Assembly (NCBI GenBank): GCA_021927905.1
Contig: BLLK01000038.1
Location: 868,001 to 932,000 of the forward strand
Origin: Chaetoceros tenuissimus
Lineage: Eukaryota > Bacillariophyta > Thalassiosirophyceae > Chaetocerotales > Chaetocerotaceae
Direction of reading: 5' to 3'
DNA: 64,000 nt
The number at the start of each line of letters is the position of its first letter. The first letter of the stretch is position 1. The notes under the pieces were generated by a model. The model did no database searches. It had not been told where the DNA came from and saw only the letters and a program-made list of their open reading frames with translations. This document shows positions 38,779 through 48,629 of the stretch, in pieces. The position numbers and the translations under genes are program-made.

Positions 38779-39884
38779 TTACTCTTGAACCTCGTCATAG
38801 GAAAGATTGTCTTCATTACCATCCTCAACATCATCATCATTGGATGCAATTTGCATGTACATAGTTTTCTGAGAAATTGTAATAACAAGTGGATTCTCGT
38901 TTTTAGAACGGAAGAAGGCAAGGGCAAGTGGAATGATAGCATTGAATATCATCCAAATCCAGTCAACTACCTGACCAGCAACCACTGATCCAACTGGTCT
39001 CAAAGTCCAAGGTGCACCTTTACCATAACTCACGACATAAATTGTAGCACATACTTTTGCAATAGAGATGGAAACCTGACCAACGAGGTAAACGATTATT
39101 CCAATGCGGGTATTTCTCAAACCATTTTGAGGTCCTCCAAGTTGCTTGTAGGCAATGTTGGAATCCCAAACAAATCCAGCATTGTGGAATGCTACAAGAA
39201 TGAGAGCAACCTGAAGTCCAAGGAATCCGGCTGTATGCTGCTGAACATTCTCGTATGCAATACACACAAAAATCATTCGGAATTGTGCACATAAAAAGAT
39301 GCACACAGGGAAAACGATTTGACTGAATCTCCAGAACCATGGTTCAATCTCTCCTCTTTTGTTGGCAATTGCAGTTGCCAAAAAATCCAAACAAAGGTAG
39401 ATTATTAGGGAGTACTCGAACAATGGATAGAACATTGCCGTCAACTCACGGCTTGGGGAATAATCCCAGTTTGCACAGATATTGTCTGTAGAAATAAGGA
39501 ATAAAGAAATCAGAAAGAACAATGAATGGAACAATGACACAGAATTTCACTGTTGATAAACTTACTGAATCCAAAGAGGTGCCTCAGATGTGATTGGGTA
39601 GAGAAGTCGAATCCTTGCCCTGGAGACACACCAAAGTCTGGATCGTCGCGATTAAATGGGCCGCATACGCTGCCGTCATCTGGACCTTTAGCAAGATATG
39701 GCTGGACCAAAGTTTTGGAAAAGATAATAGCAAGGATGCACATGAGCCAGAACATCAAATATGCAAAGAATCTCCAGCTTTCTGGAGATACAGAGAAAGA
39801 CAATTCTACTGCATCTTCAGTCTCTGTAGAACGTGAGTTTCTTTTAACTCTAGAAGCAGTTTTAACTAGTGCGTTGTCAGTCAT
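38779..39884 (-). CDS. Multi-pass membrane protein, two exons, unknown function
   Basis: Exon 1 is 39884-39566 and exon 2 is 39485-38779, with an 80-base GTAAGT...CTACAG intron; 341 residues result. A first helix (WRFFAYLMFWLMCILAIIF) precedes a lumenal or external loop with Cys and Asp (GSVCGPFNRDDPDFG, NNICANWDY). Six or so further helices follow, then a cytosolic tail with Asp/Glu-rich end (DDDVEDGNEDNLSYDEVQE). No family was recognised. Two palindromic CRE sites lie 120-160 bases upstream of the start. The next two genes are also membrane proteins with CRE-like half-sites. Confidence 0.8.
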
Positions 39885-40222
39885 TGCTGTACTTTTATTG
39901 ATAAACTAGTCTACCCTTTCTCATTTATACGGGCGAATAAAAAAGAAAGAAACGTTGGTTGTTTTTCATTTTTCACGCTTCACGCCCTCATACAATATAT
40001 GGTGACGTCAGTCGTATTGGCCGAAATCATATTATGACGTCAGTCGATTGGGATTGAATTTATTAAAAACGGTTTGTTGCATTTTATTTTATGTATTGAA
40101 CTTGGTGATAAGAGTACTATTCTACCTAGTACATAAAATCCAATACTCTTGTAATTTTTTTAATTTAAAAAATATTATGCATTGTATATATCAGATTATA
40201 ATACGAATATTCGAGAAATTAC
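39885..40222 (-). promoter_or_regulatory. Promoter region with two TGACGTCA palindromes
   Basis: Full CRE palindromes occur at 40003-40010 and 40035-40042. Each is followed by GTCG, spaced 32 bases start to start, upstream of the minus-strand gene starting at 39884. In diatoms TGACGT elements are known as CO2/cAMP-responsive sites. Whether they act so here is inference. Confidence 0.6.
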
Positions 40223-41191
40223 TTAACATGCCATGTCTGTGTAGTCATTGGCGTCTGCGCTTTCCTCAACACCACCTCCTATTTTCGAAATGAAAAAGAA
40301 ATGCAAAACCCATCCAGAAACTACAGATACCGAAACAGTTGGGAGGAAGGTTTCTGAGAGTAGAACCTGTGCGTTCTCAGTAAAGCAAGAAAATTCATTC
40401 TGTGCTTTGAGAAAAGCTACTAACAACATGATATTTGCAATAAAGCGGAGGATATGGAACTGAATGTTGTGTTGCAATGACTTGTTGGGAGGAGTAAGCA
40501 TTGCACCACCAGCACTGAGGAGCTTATTCACACCCAACAAGATTCGAGCTGACAATCCTCCGTAAGCAGTTCCCTTGATAAAGATAAGAAGCATTGATAA
40601 CATTGTCATACCACCAAAGAAAGCTTGTCCAGCCTTTTCACCTTTTGAATTTGGAAATGCAAGCCCCGGTGCCATGAGAGTCCCAATAATTGCAAGAAAG
40701 AAAACAAGCGCATTCAAGGTACTTGGGTTTTTCTCTCCAAATACCATGAATACATCCTGTCATTTTATTAGCGAAAAAACATTGAGAAAATCGTATGAAA
40801 AAGATATTTTGCTTCCTCATAGTTTTGTAATCGTCATAATCCCAATACTTACAAATATCAAACCCACAGTGAAAATATATCCAGCATTGAATCCACGGAT
40901 GCGAGGGACAACTGGGATTGTATCAACCTCAAATGTTTTGCCAATCATCACCAGATACAATTCATATACTGCGCCAATGAGACCTCCAAATGTTGAGAAG
41001 TAGAAGTTTGCCGAGACCCAAAGAGCTGGTCCATCATTACCACACAATTCATAGTTAGAGGGTCTGCTCACTGCTACAATGCTGAAAATACCCAAAAATG
41101 TGAGCATGAACATGATCACAACTGAAAAGACTCCCGCCTTTTTAGTGTCTTGCATGAAGAGATTATATTTAGTCAGTAGTGCTGCAGTCAT
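40223..41191 (-). CDS. Multi-pass membrane protein, two exons, unknown function
   Basis: Exon 1 is 41191-40853 and exon 2 is 40756-40223. The 96-base GTAAGT...ACAG intron is in phase 0, and 290 residues result. About seven hydrophobic segments are visible (FSVVIMFMLTFLGIFSIVAV, LNALVFFLAIIGTLMAP, MTMLSMLLIFIKG, VVSGWVLHFFFI). A Cys/Asn-containing loop (PSNYELCGNDGPALW) lies after the first helix, in the same position as the Cys loop of the preceding gene. I see no clear sequence similarity to that gene beyond this layout. No family was recognised. Confidence 0.8.
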
Positions 41192-41592
41192 TTTATCTTG
41201 CTGTTACAAAGTTCTATATAGAGTCTATTTGCAGCTATGTCACTATTGAACTGGAAAGAATGTATCAATGCAATCCATGCAAACAATAGCATCCTTTTGC
41301 ATATCTCGTTCTCGTTTTTCGCTGAATGAAGTAGTTGTGACGTGTGTTTGTCTAGCTAGTCGGAAAAGAGAAGATTTTAACAAATTCTCGTATGTACTTT
41401 TGGTACTATCAATACCGTGTATTTTTCTCCACGTCATTTTCCGTCATTGCTGAAGAATCTATCAACGGCTATGAACACCTTAACCTTTCTTTAAGGAATC
41501 TTCTAATTTCTCGAAACCAACATTAAACTTTTATAAACACATCATATTCAGGTCATTTTACGAAGAAGAAAACACTCTCAGTACTTTCAAAG
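41192..41592. promoter_or_regulatory. Bidirectional promoter region with CRE half-sites
   Basis: The region lies between two divergently transcribed genes. TGACGT occurs at 41338-41343 and its inverse ACGTCA at 41431-41436. These match the half-sites of the palindromes upstream of the neighbouring membrane gene. Confidence 0.5.
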
Positions 41593-42279
41593 ATGGCATT
41601 TCCATGGGGAGGTTCAATGAGTCATAGTCAGCTAGCTGCAAAGTTTGGCTGGCCTAGTGTGATTATCAGTATGATTCTTTTCCCATTTCTAATCGTTTGG
41701 AGCAAATTACTTGCTTTTCCAATTTGGATCGAATGCTTCTTCAAGAGCGGACCTTTTTACGCAATCAGAAATGTTCTCAACTACCCGGGAAATGAAGATG
41801 TAATGAGACAAAAAGTGTATGAAGCACCCACAAGTGCTGCACGTTTCCCTTCTGGATGGAATTGCCATGTTGATGTAGAAGGAGGAAAGTTCTTCGAGGC
41901 TTTTTGGGGAATCTTGCAGGTATTGGATGTGGATGTAACCGCTGATAGATACATTGTCAGTCCTAATTGGAAAACTTGGCTTTTGGTAAGCAATGTTTTC
42001 GTGGAGTTTCCTAAACCACCAGTTTTTCAAAATCGAGTAAGATTCTACTTTCCTCTAAAAGGACCAAACATGATTAATCCTTTTGCTTGGGTGACCCTCA
42101 TGTTTGGCATTTCTGGAATCACTTGGTTTGGAAAATACTCCTTTGTACCATTCAAGGAACAGAATGGTGTGGTTACTACATCCAAAATGTTTCCAGAAGA
42201 TGAAGATCCTTCCAACATTCTTCCAGATGGATCTTTGAAATATGAAACAAACGAAGAATACAAGCCACCAGTAGTCTAG
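41593..42279 (+). CDS. Unknown protein with one or two membrane segments
   Basis: The 228-residue protein has a hydrophobic segment early (WPSVIISMILFPFLIVWSKL) and a weaker one near residue 170 (PFAWVTLMFGISGITWF). Between them lies a Trp- and Pro-rich soluble part (PSGWNCHVDVEGGKFFEAFW). The tail is acidic (FPEDEDPSNILPDGSLKYE). No family was recognised. It is divergent from the 40223-41191 membrane protein gene and shares a promoter region with CRE half-sites. Confidence 0.7.
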   Translation: MAFPWGGSMSHSQLAAKFGWPSVIISMILFPFLIVWSKLLAFPIWIECFFKSGPFYAIRNVLNYPGNEDVMRQKVYEAPTSAARFPSGWNCHVDVEGGKFFEAFWGILQVLDVDVTADRYIVSPNWKTWLLVSNVFVEFPKPPVFQNRVRFYFPLKGPNMINPFAWVTLMFGISGITWFGKYSFVPFKEQNGVVTTSKMFPEDEDPSNILPDGSLKYETNEEYKPPVV

Positions 42280-42310
42280 GAAATTAAGAGGGTAATGCTA
42301 AATGGTAGTG

Positions 42311-43429
42311 TTATAAAGTGAATCTACTCCGATAAGTTTCTACATCCTTGGCAAAGATTGCCTTTTGTTCATTATAAAATGCTTGCAGTGTTTTCACTCT
42401 TTCTTCTTGTTTCAGTATCTTTTTTGCGGCATCTTCGACACTTCCACTATAGACATCTCTAGGCTGAATGAATCTCCTCTGATTCTGTTGCATACGTTCT
42501 TGTATAATTTCTTCTTGCCTTTGCTTTGCATCTCGTAATCGTTCTTTATGACATGAGAGAGTATCATGAAATATTGCCAGAAATTCAGCCGACGATGAGA
42601 AAATTACTTCTTTGGTCTGTCCTCTTCCAATGATGCTTGATTTCGTAGCATTCCGCAACAGTATTATATGATTTCTCAAATTATTTGGTATATCATTCCA
42701 AATTTCTTCATCTTGCTGTATCTTATCTAAACTCGCCATGACGTATTTCATAGCCGCTTGTCGCAAAGAAGGTAGATGTAATTCATCTGCAAGTATACAG
42801 ATCGATGTACAGTTATCGCAATCTATGGAACTCTGAATGACATTTGTAATATTGTTTAGTATTTCTGTAGCTTGAAGATAATGTGCAACATAACAGCAAT
42901 CAATGATGGAATCATGCGATATAGATTCTTGTAGAGGAATATCTTTCTCTTGGTCTTTCATGACTTTTAGAAATTTCAAAACAATCTTTTGAGAGAATTG
43001 AGTTAGTTGAAACGTATCCTTCTTCCAATTTTCAGACCCCACCAAAGTTAGAAATGTATCACAATGTTTCACCAATTCATAAAGGGATACATGTGGTATG
43101 ATGGCATCATTGGTCTGTATGGATATTGTCATATCTTTGCATTTTTCAAGTAAATAATTTTTTCGGTCGATTTCATTTTTGTGCAGATTCATTTCCGATA
43201 TTTCATCTTCCTTTACAAATTTATCAATGACGCTAGTTTGATATTCCATCTGAGCATTCACTCTCTCTTCTAGTTCGACTTGATCCTGACGCTGATAAGA
43301 AGGGACGTCTGGATGACCAGCAAGAATACCATTTTGTTCCAGATAATGATTCATATCTTGTAATAGAGGGATCTCGACTGGGGGGAGATTACCTCCTTGA
43401 TTTTGGTTTTCTCTGTCCTGTTGATTCAT
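42311..43429 (-). CDS. BTB/BACK-like protein with coiled-coil end
   Basis: The 372-residue protein has a Gln/Asn-rich N-terminus. A BTB/POZ-like domain follows (about 98-195; DMTISIQTNDAIIPHVSLYELV, FSQKIVLKFLKVM, DSIIDCCYVAHYL). A BACK-like helical part comes next (CTSICILADELHLPSLRQAA). The last 100 residues are charged and coiled-coil-like (RDAKQRQEEIIQERMQQNQ). BTB proteins often recruit substrates to cullin-3 ligases or act in transcription. No substrate-binding domain such as Kelch is present. Confidence 0.72.
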   Translation of the reverse strand: MNQQDRENQNQGGNLPPVEIPLLQDMNHYLEQNGILAGHPDVPSYQRQDQVELEERVNAQMEYQTSVIDKFVKEDEISEMNLHKNEIDRKNYLLEKCKDMTISIQTNDAIIPHVSLYELVKHCDTFLTLVGSENWKKDTFQLTQFSQKIVLKFLKVMKDQEKDIPLQESISHDSIIDCCYVAHYLQATEILNNITNVIQSSIDCDNCTSICILADELHLPSLRQAAMKYVMASLDKIQQDEEIWNDIPNNLRNHIILLRNATKSSIIGRGQTKEVIFSSSAEFLAIFHDTLSCHKERLRDAKQRQEEIIQERMQQNQRRFIQPRDVYSGSVEDAAKKILKQEERVKTLQAFYNEQKAIFAKDVETYRSRFTL

Positions 43430-43865
43430 GGAGACAGTATGGAGTAACTAGTAGTAGGTTGTATTCGACGGTGTATTTTGTAATCTCTCGTATATTTTAT
43501 GTATTAATGACAAGTACATGCTGAAGAAGAGGTGAAAAGGTGGAAAATAATGGAAAACAGGGTGAAAAAGAAAGATTTTCGAAGAGAAAAATGAGAGAAA
43601 TTGCAGCCACATGCGTACATACTTGGCGTACCATGACACAACTGTCAATTGTCATCACTCTTTCCTTCTCCTTTTATTCGATTTTCCGATTCTTCTAGAT
43701 CTTCTTGCTGATCTTTTGTTAGCGTTCTCTTCTTGCGACAACCTAATTGAGTGCGAACACGGAGACAGGAACTTTTTACTGATTGAACTAGAAACATTAC
43801 TTCAACAAAACACAGGGAGAAGAAAAATCAGTTTCAAGTCAGAGTTTTCCCATTGAATTTGAAAA
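43430..43865. other. Divergent promoter region, no gene seen
   Basis: This is the spacer between the BTB-like gene (minus) and G-beta (plus). A chance 81-codon open frame overlaps it. Confidence 0.4.
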
Positions 43866-45147
43866 ATGTCATCTGAAGATCCAAGGGTTGAAGCGATTAA
43901 AGCTGAGGTATGTTGAGTCTAGCAGCGCTCTTTGAGATATCCTATGCCCCGTCGGTTTTAGTCTCCTCTATTTCATTTTTAAAATACAGGTTCGATGCAG
44001 TCTCGTCACTTTTCTCGATGGAAAAGAGGAAGAGACTTTGATTTCGAAAGCATGCATCGAATCTTTCTTTTTACAAAAAATCGACAATCAAACTGACTCT
44101 TCTTTTCTTTCTTACAATACCTAGGTTGCAGATTTAAAGGCGAAAATAGATGAATTGCGAATTGAAAAGAACGACAAGGACCTTGCTCAAATTGCATCAG
44201 AACAAGGGGTTTTAAAAGCATTGAGAAAGCCACCATCAATTAAACTTCGAAGAACTTTAAAGGGACACTTTGGCAAAGTGTATGCTATGCACTGGGCTGG
44301 AGATTCGGATTCTCTCCTTTCAGCTTCACAAGATGGGAAACTAATTGTATGGAATGCAAAATCAAACATCAAAACTAATGCTATATCTCTAAGATCTTCG
44401 TGGGTAATGACTTGTGCTTTTGAACAGACCAAGGGAAATTTAGTAGCTTCGGGAGGTCTTGATAATATTTGTTCCATCTATGATATTTCCTCTTCGGAAG
44501 CAGGTGTTTCTGCAAGAGCAGTACAAGAATTGTCAGCACATGATGGATACCTTAGTTGCTGTAGATTTATTGATGAAAAACATCTTTTGACTTCTTCTGG
44601 AGATTCTACTTGTATTAATTGGGACGTGGAGACTGGGGAAGTTTTACAAACCTTTTCAGATCACAAGGGAGACGTAATGTCTTTATCCATCAGTCCAATC
44701 GATCCTAATATCTTTGTAACTGGAAGTGTAGATACTACAGGAAGAATCTGGGATGTTAGAACTGGAAAGAATGTTCAAACTCATGCAGGACATGATGCTG
44801 ATATCAATACAGTTGACTTTTTCCCAGATGGAAATGCGTTCGGTACAGGTTCTGATGATTCTACATGCAAGATATTTGATATGAGATGCTATGGGGAAGT
44901 GAATTCTTTTGGGGCACCAGAAATCAGCTGTGGTATAACATCAGTTTCCTTCAGTCGTTCGGGACGACTATTATTTGGAGGATATGATGATTTCAATGTC
45001 CAAGCTTGGGACTGCCTCTCTGCTGGAGAAAAATGTTTTGGATTGATTTCTCCACATGACAATAGAATCTCTTGTCTTGGAGTTACTCCAGATGGAAGTG
45101 CGTTAGGTACTGGCTCATGGGATACGAACTTAAAGGTCTTTTCTTAG
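43866..45147 (+). CDS. Heterotrimeric G protein beta subunit, two exons
   Basis: Exon 1 is 43866-43907 (14 codons) and exon 2 is 44125-45147. The 217-base intron has GTATGT and CCTAG ends, in phase 0, giving 354 residues. A short N-terminal helix ([19 protein letters not shown]) is followed by seven WD40 blades from [17 protein letters not shown] to [13 protein letters not shown]. The blades carry WD motifs such as GRIWDVRTG and KLIVWNAKS. The closing blade ends [17 protein letters not shown], matching the G-beta terminus. The protein partners G-alpha and G-gamma at the plasma membrane. The very short first exon would be missed by a simple open-frame search. Confidence 0.93.
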
Positions 45148-46401
45148 AGGAGAAGAGAAAGGAGAGAAAGGAAACTCTTCTTCTATTCGATTGACTCGGG
45201 CTAGACTTTCATCTAAAATCGAAGTTGGTGAGAAACATGTGGCATGTAACCTCTGAATCTTCAAAATCCATAGTTTTTGGTTATAGTTTTCATTAAACTA
45301 AATCATGAGACGTTATTCATTATACGGATGTATGACAAAGTAAGCTGGCGTTTCATGAAACTACATCATTGATATCATTAATCGAATTTTGATATCCTCA
45401 CCCGAGCCAAATGGTCTTCCTTTCAACTTTCGATAAAGCTATAGATTGCGTTATTGTGCTTTGTATAGAAAGGCCAGCACTTGGTACATTGCGCATTTCT
45501 CGTTTTCCATCTTCGAAATGTTTGTAGATCTTTCTATTCTTGAGACCACTACAAAAGTCACCACTTCGAACTTGAGTAGCAGATTTGCATCGACTACAAT
45601 AAACATCACCCAAATGACAACTGTATCGACCACTCCCCTTTGAAGTAATAGACAAAGAGAGAAAGAGAGAGAGAAATATTGTGTAGTCTCCAAACTCCAA
45701 ATAGCCTTTATACTTCGAAGCAATTTTCACATGCTAGCTAATCTCATTTTAAACATTTATTGAAATAAAACCTTTTCTTACTTTGGAAGCAGGTAAGACT
45801 TTTGTTGAATTCTCAATCTTTCCATAGAAGAATTATCCGAACTTATGTGGAATAGGTAGCAAAGGAGATGATGTGTATTTTTGAATTTTTCCGATTGGTC
45901 CATAGTTTCTCCACAGGCCAGATTGCACTTCCGTATTGAAGCTTCCCACCTTCCCTTTGAGTCCTGCGTCCCAAAAATAGTGTGTAGCTGGTACTTAAGA
46001 TTGAGCACATAGTCCAGTACCTTGGTGAAATGATGAAGGATGAAGAGGAATGTATCCTTCCTCCCAGAGGATTGAATTTGAGGCTTCTCTACAACGAGAT
46101 AGTTCTCTTCCAAACCATCTGGCGTTACTTATGATACCCTGTGTCAAAAAGTCTGTACTAGACTGTTTTCAACCAATCTTGGAAAAAGAATTAAATGAAA
46201 ACGTCCCCTTCCCGTGAGGATTCCGATCAAACTATCCCGGACTTCTCACCTTCAGCACTCAATCATCAACAAAAATGAAAACCAGAAGCGAGAAGCTCCT
46301 GTCTGAAAATGTGGAATGTGGAATTTGCTCGTGAATGGGAAATTACAACAATATATACAATCTACTAATCATATCCAAAACAAATCCAAACCAAATAGAA
46401 A
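45148..46401. other. Long stretch without a convincing gene
   Basis: In 1254 bases there are minus-strand open frames at 45398-45730 and 45778-46113 that begin with non-ATG codons and match no family I know. They could be exons of one small spliced gene, but I could not join them convincingly. A plus-strand frame at 45446-45643 overlaps. The first frame contains a run of Cys (SCHLGDVYCSRCKSA). Confidence 0.4.
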
Positions 46402-48219
46402 ATGAATGTCCTCAAGAGACAAGGAATTACGAAAAGGCGAAGGGATGAGATGAAGATACCCTTCAAAGGCGAGCCTGCAAAGAAGTTTACCACTTCAACG
46501 CTAGACGATGAATCAAGTTGTTGTAGTTCAGGCTCGTATCGCAGTCAAATCTCATATACATATCCTGGATGGGAGAGACATGCGAAAATGATTGACAAAA
46601 CTCAACTCCCATCACCCTCGGTTGCAGCTGCTCTGAATAAGAAGAAGCAGGAGAAAACTCGAGAACGCAAAGAGCTAGGCCAAAAGATGATGAAGGGAAT
46701 GAGAAGAATACAACAAGTCCATGACGGGAATAAATACAATCCTACAATTACAAGGCTTTTGAATGCTGAGCTTGATTATCCTGGCTGGAATAAAGAGATC
46801 CAACATGCTTTAGACCACTATCTTCGATTTGATGATAAGGCTGGATCAGAGCTTGTTTCAAACATTATGAAAAAGCAGTACCTTCATAAGAAGAAGCACG
46901 ATCGTGCTGATTTGATGTTGCGCCAAAACAGTATTATTAGCGACTCATCCATTGCTTCTTCACCAAGCAATTTCAGGTTCTCCTATCCTGGCTGGAAACA
47001 ACATCAACAGCTAATTGATGATATGATTGAAAATTCTTCGAACTCACTCAATCTCATTACCGACGAGAGCAATGTAGAGAAAGCACGACTTATGCGCAAG
47101 GGTATGATCAGATTACAACACTGCTATGATGGTCGAACTAAACATAGGCATATGATGAAACTCTTTGGGAACTGTGATTCCTTCAGCTACCTTACTTGGA
47201 AAAAGGATAAAAATGAAGTATTCATCTATTTCCTCAAATATGAAGATGATGAGGCAGAAGAATTCTATCAGGTGATGAAAATGAAGCAGCGGCTACACGA
47301 AGGTTCACGGCCACACTGGATTCTAGTAAGCCTTGATCAGACAAAATTCACTTACCCCGACTGGAAGAGGGATGCGAAAGAAGTTGAGTTGGCTTTGACT
47401 AGTGCTTACAAGGCAAATCTTGGGGAGAATCGGGTAGTAACTGCAGAACGTATTCTCCGTGGAATGGAGAGATTTGAAAAGATCTACAAGGGAGAAGAGA
47501 CAAATGAAGAAATAAAGCGTCTCATGTCCTGTAAATATACATATGACACCTTAGAAGCTGATAGAAGAGAAGCAATGGATTACTACCTTCGATTTCAAGA
47601 TGACTTTGGATTAGATGTCCAAATGCAAATGAAGGAGAAGCAAAAGCTTCAGAACAAACTCGAACATATCCAGATAGGGAAAACACATTCAGTTTGTTTT
47701 GCTGATGAACTTACATATGATCATGGTAGTAAAGAAGACACTATCAAAACCAATGAGTCTCCTAGGGATGTTATGCGGAGATTAGAAAGTAGGTGGAAAA
47801 CTTCCGACATGAAACTTTCTTCTGGCGAAAAAGTTCCTACGCCTCGTTTTCACTCCAAACCCAATGAATCCCCAAGAGATGTACTGCGCAAACTTGAGCA
47901 GAGATATGCAAAAGTTAGACGCAATAGTCGAAGATATCGTGAAAATCCTGATAGTTCCATTACATCTGATCTGGAATCAACCGGCAGCTCTACAACTCAT
48001 GATTATACTTTCAGTAAGATCACATCTCTTCACAAATGCAAGGGAAAGTGTGACTCGGACTCTTGTTCTGATCAATGCTACGTATGTTCAGAATACAACT
48101 CAATTAGCGGATCTAGTAAGCATAGCGATCAATGCTTCTGTCAGCAGCTTCATGACATTGAAGATAAATCAAAAAGGCTTTTAAACAGTGTTTCCGAAGG
48201 ATTCCTGATTTCAATATAG
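46402..48219 (+). CDS. YPGW-repeat protein, unknown function
   Basis: The 605-residue protein carries five repeats of about 70 residues. Each opens with a [FY]-x-Y-P-G-W-like motif (YTYPGWERH, LDYPGWNKE, FSYPGWKQH, FSYLTWKKD, FTYPDWKRD). Charged helical segments follow, several containing a YLRFDDKAG/YLKYEDDEA-type motif and M-K-x-K-Q-x-L-H. The C-terminal part has a duplicated NESPRDV[ML]R[RK]LE segment. It ends with a Cys-rich stretch (CKGKCDSDSC, CYVC). There is no signal peptide or membrane helix. I recognise no named domain; YPGW-type repeats are familiar from diatom hypothetical proteins. The role may be structural or binding. Confidence 0.78.
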   Translation: MNVLKRQGITKRRRDEMKIPFKGEPAKKFTTSTLDDESSCCSSGSYRSQISYTYPGWERHAKMIDKTQLPSPSVAAALNKKKQEKTRERKELGQKMMKGMRRIQQVHDGNKYNPTITRLLNAELDYPGWNKEIQHALDHYLRFDDKAGSELVSNIMKKQYLHKKKHDRADLMLRQNSIISDSSIASSPSNFRFSYPGWKQHQQLIDDMIENSSNSLNLITDESNVEKARLMRKGMIRLQHCYDGRTKHRHMMKLFGNCDSFSYLTWKKDKNEVFIYFLKYEDDEAEEFYQVMKMKQRLHEGSRPHWILVSLDQTKFTYPDWKRDAKEVELALTSAYKANLGENRVVTAERILRGMERFEKIYKGEETNEEIKRLMSCKYTYDTLEADRREAMDYYLRFQDDFGLDVQMQMKEKQKLQNKLEHIQIGKTHSVCFADELTYDHGSKEDTIKTNESPRDVMRRLESRWKTSDMKLSSGEKVPTPRFHSKPNESPRDVLRKLEQRYAKVRRNSRRYRENPDSSITSDLESTGSSTTHDYTFSKITSLHKCKGKCDSDSCSDQCYVCSEYNSISGSSKHSDQCFCQQLHDIEDKSKRLLNSVSEGFLISI

Positions 48220-48629
48220 ATTGCATTCATCATATTTATTTTAACTACATAGTAATATATACGTACTTTTACGATACTTGTTGTAGTGCAAAATTTTTCT
48301 CTCGAATATAAACCATGCCAAATCATGCTATTAATTACTGATTTTGAAGTGACTGACTATCTAGCATAGCAATTTCTTATTGTTATTGAAAATGGGAGTT
48401 TTACCAATGACAAACTTGGTCTCGCTGTCGCAATGAGCCTAGAGCCACATGTCATATGTGGCAAGACTGTGTAACACGTGTTTAAATGCGTTCTATAATG
48501 ACTACATGAGGTGCGCGAAGTCCTTGGGAACAAAAAAGAAACAAAACGCCCTGTTCTTTTTCTAGTCGGAGAAGGAGGCCTTACTTTAGCTTCAACTCAT
48601 AAATTTTCAAATAAACATAGTAGAAAAAG
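48220..48629. promoter_or_regulatory. Lipase promoter region with two palindromes
   Basis: A perfect inverted repeat (GCCACAT, 5-base loop, ATGTGGC) spans 48444-48462. The perfect palindrome AACACGTGTT, holding a CACGTG box, spans 48473-48482. Both lie 150-190 bases upstream of the lipase ATG. No gene was seen. Confidence 0.5.
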
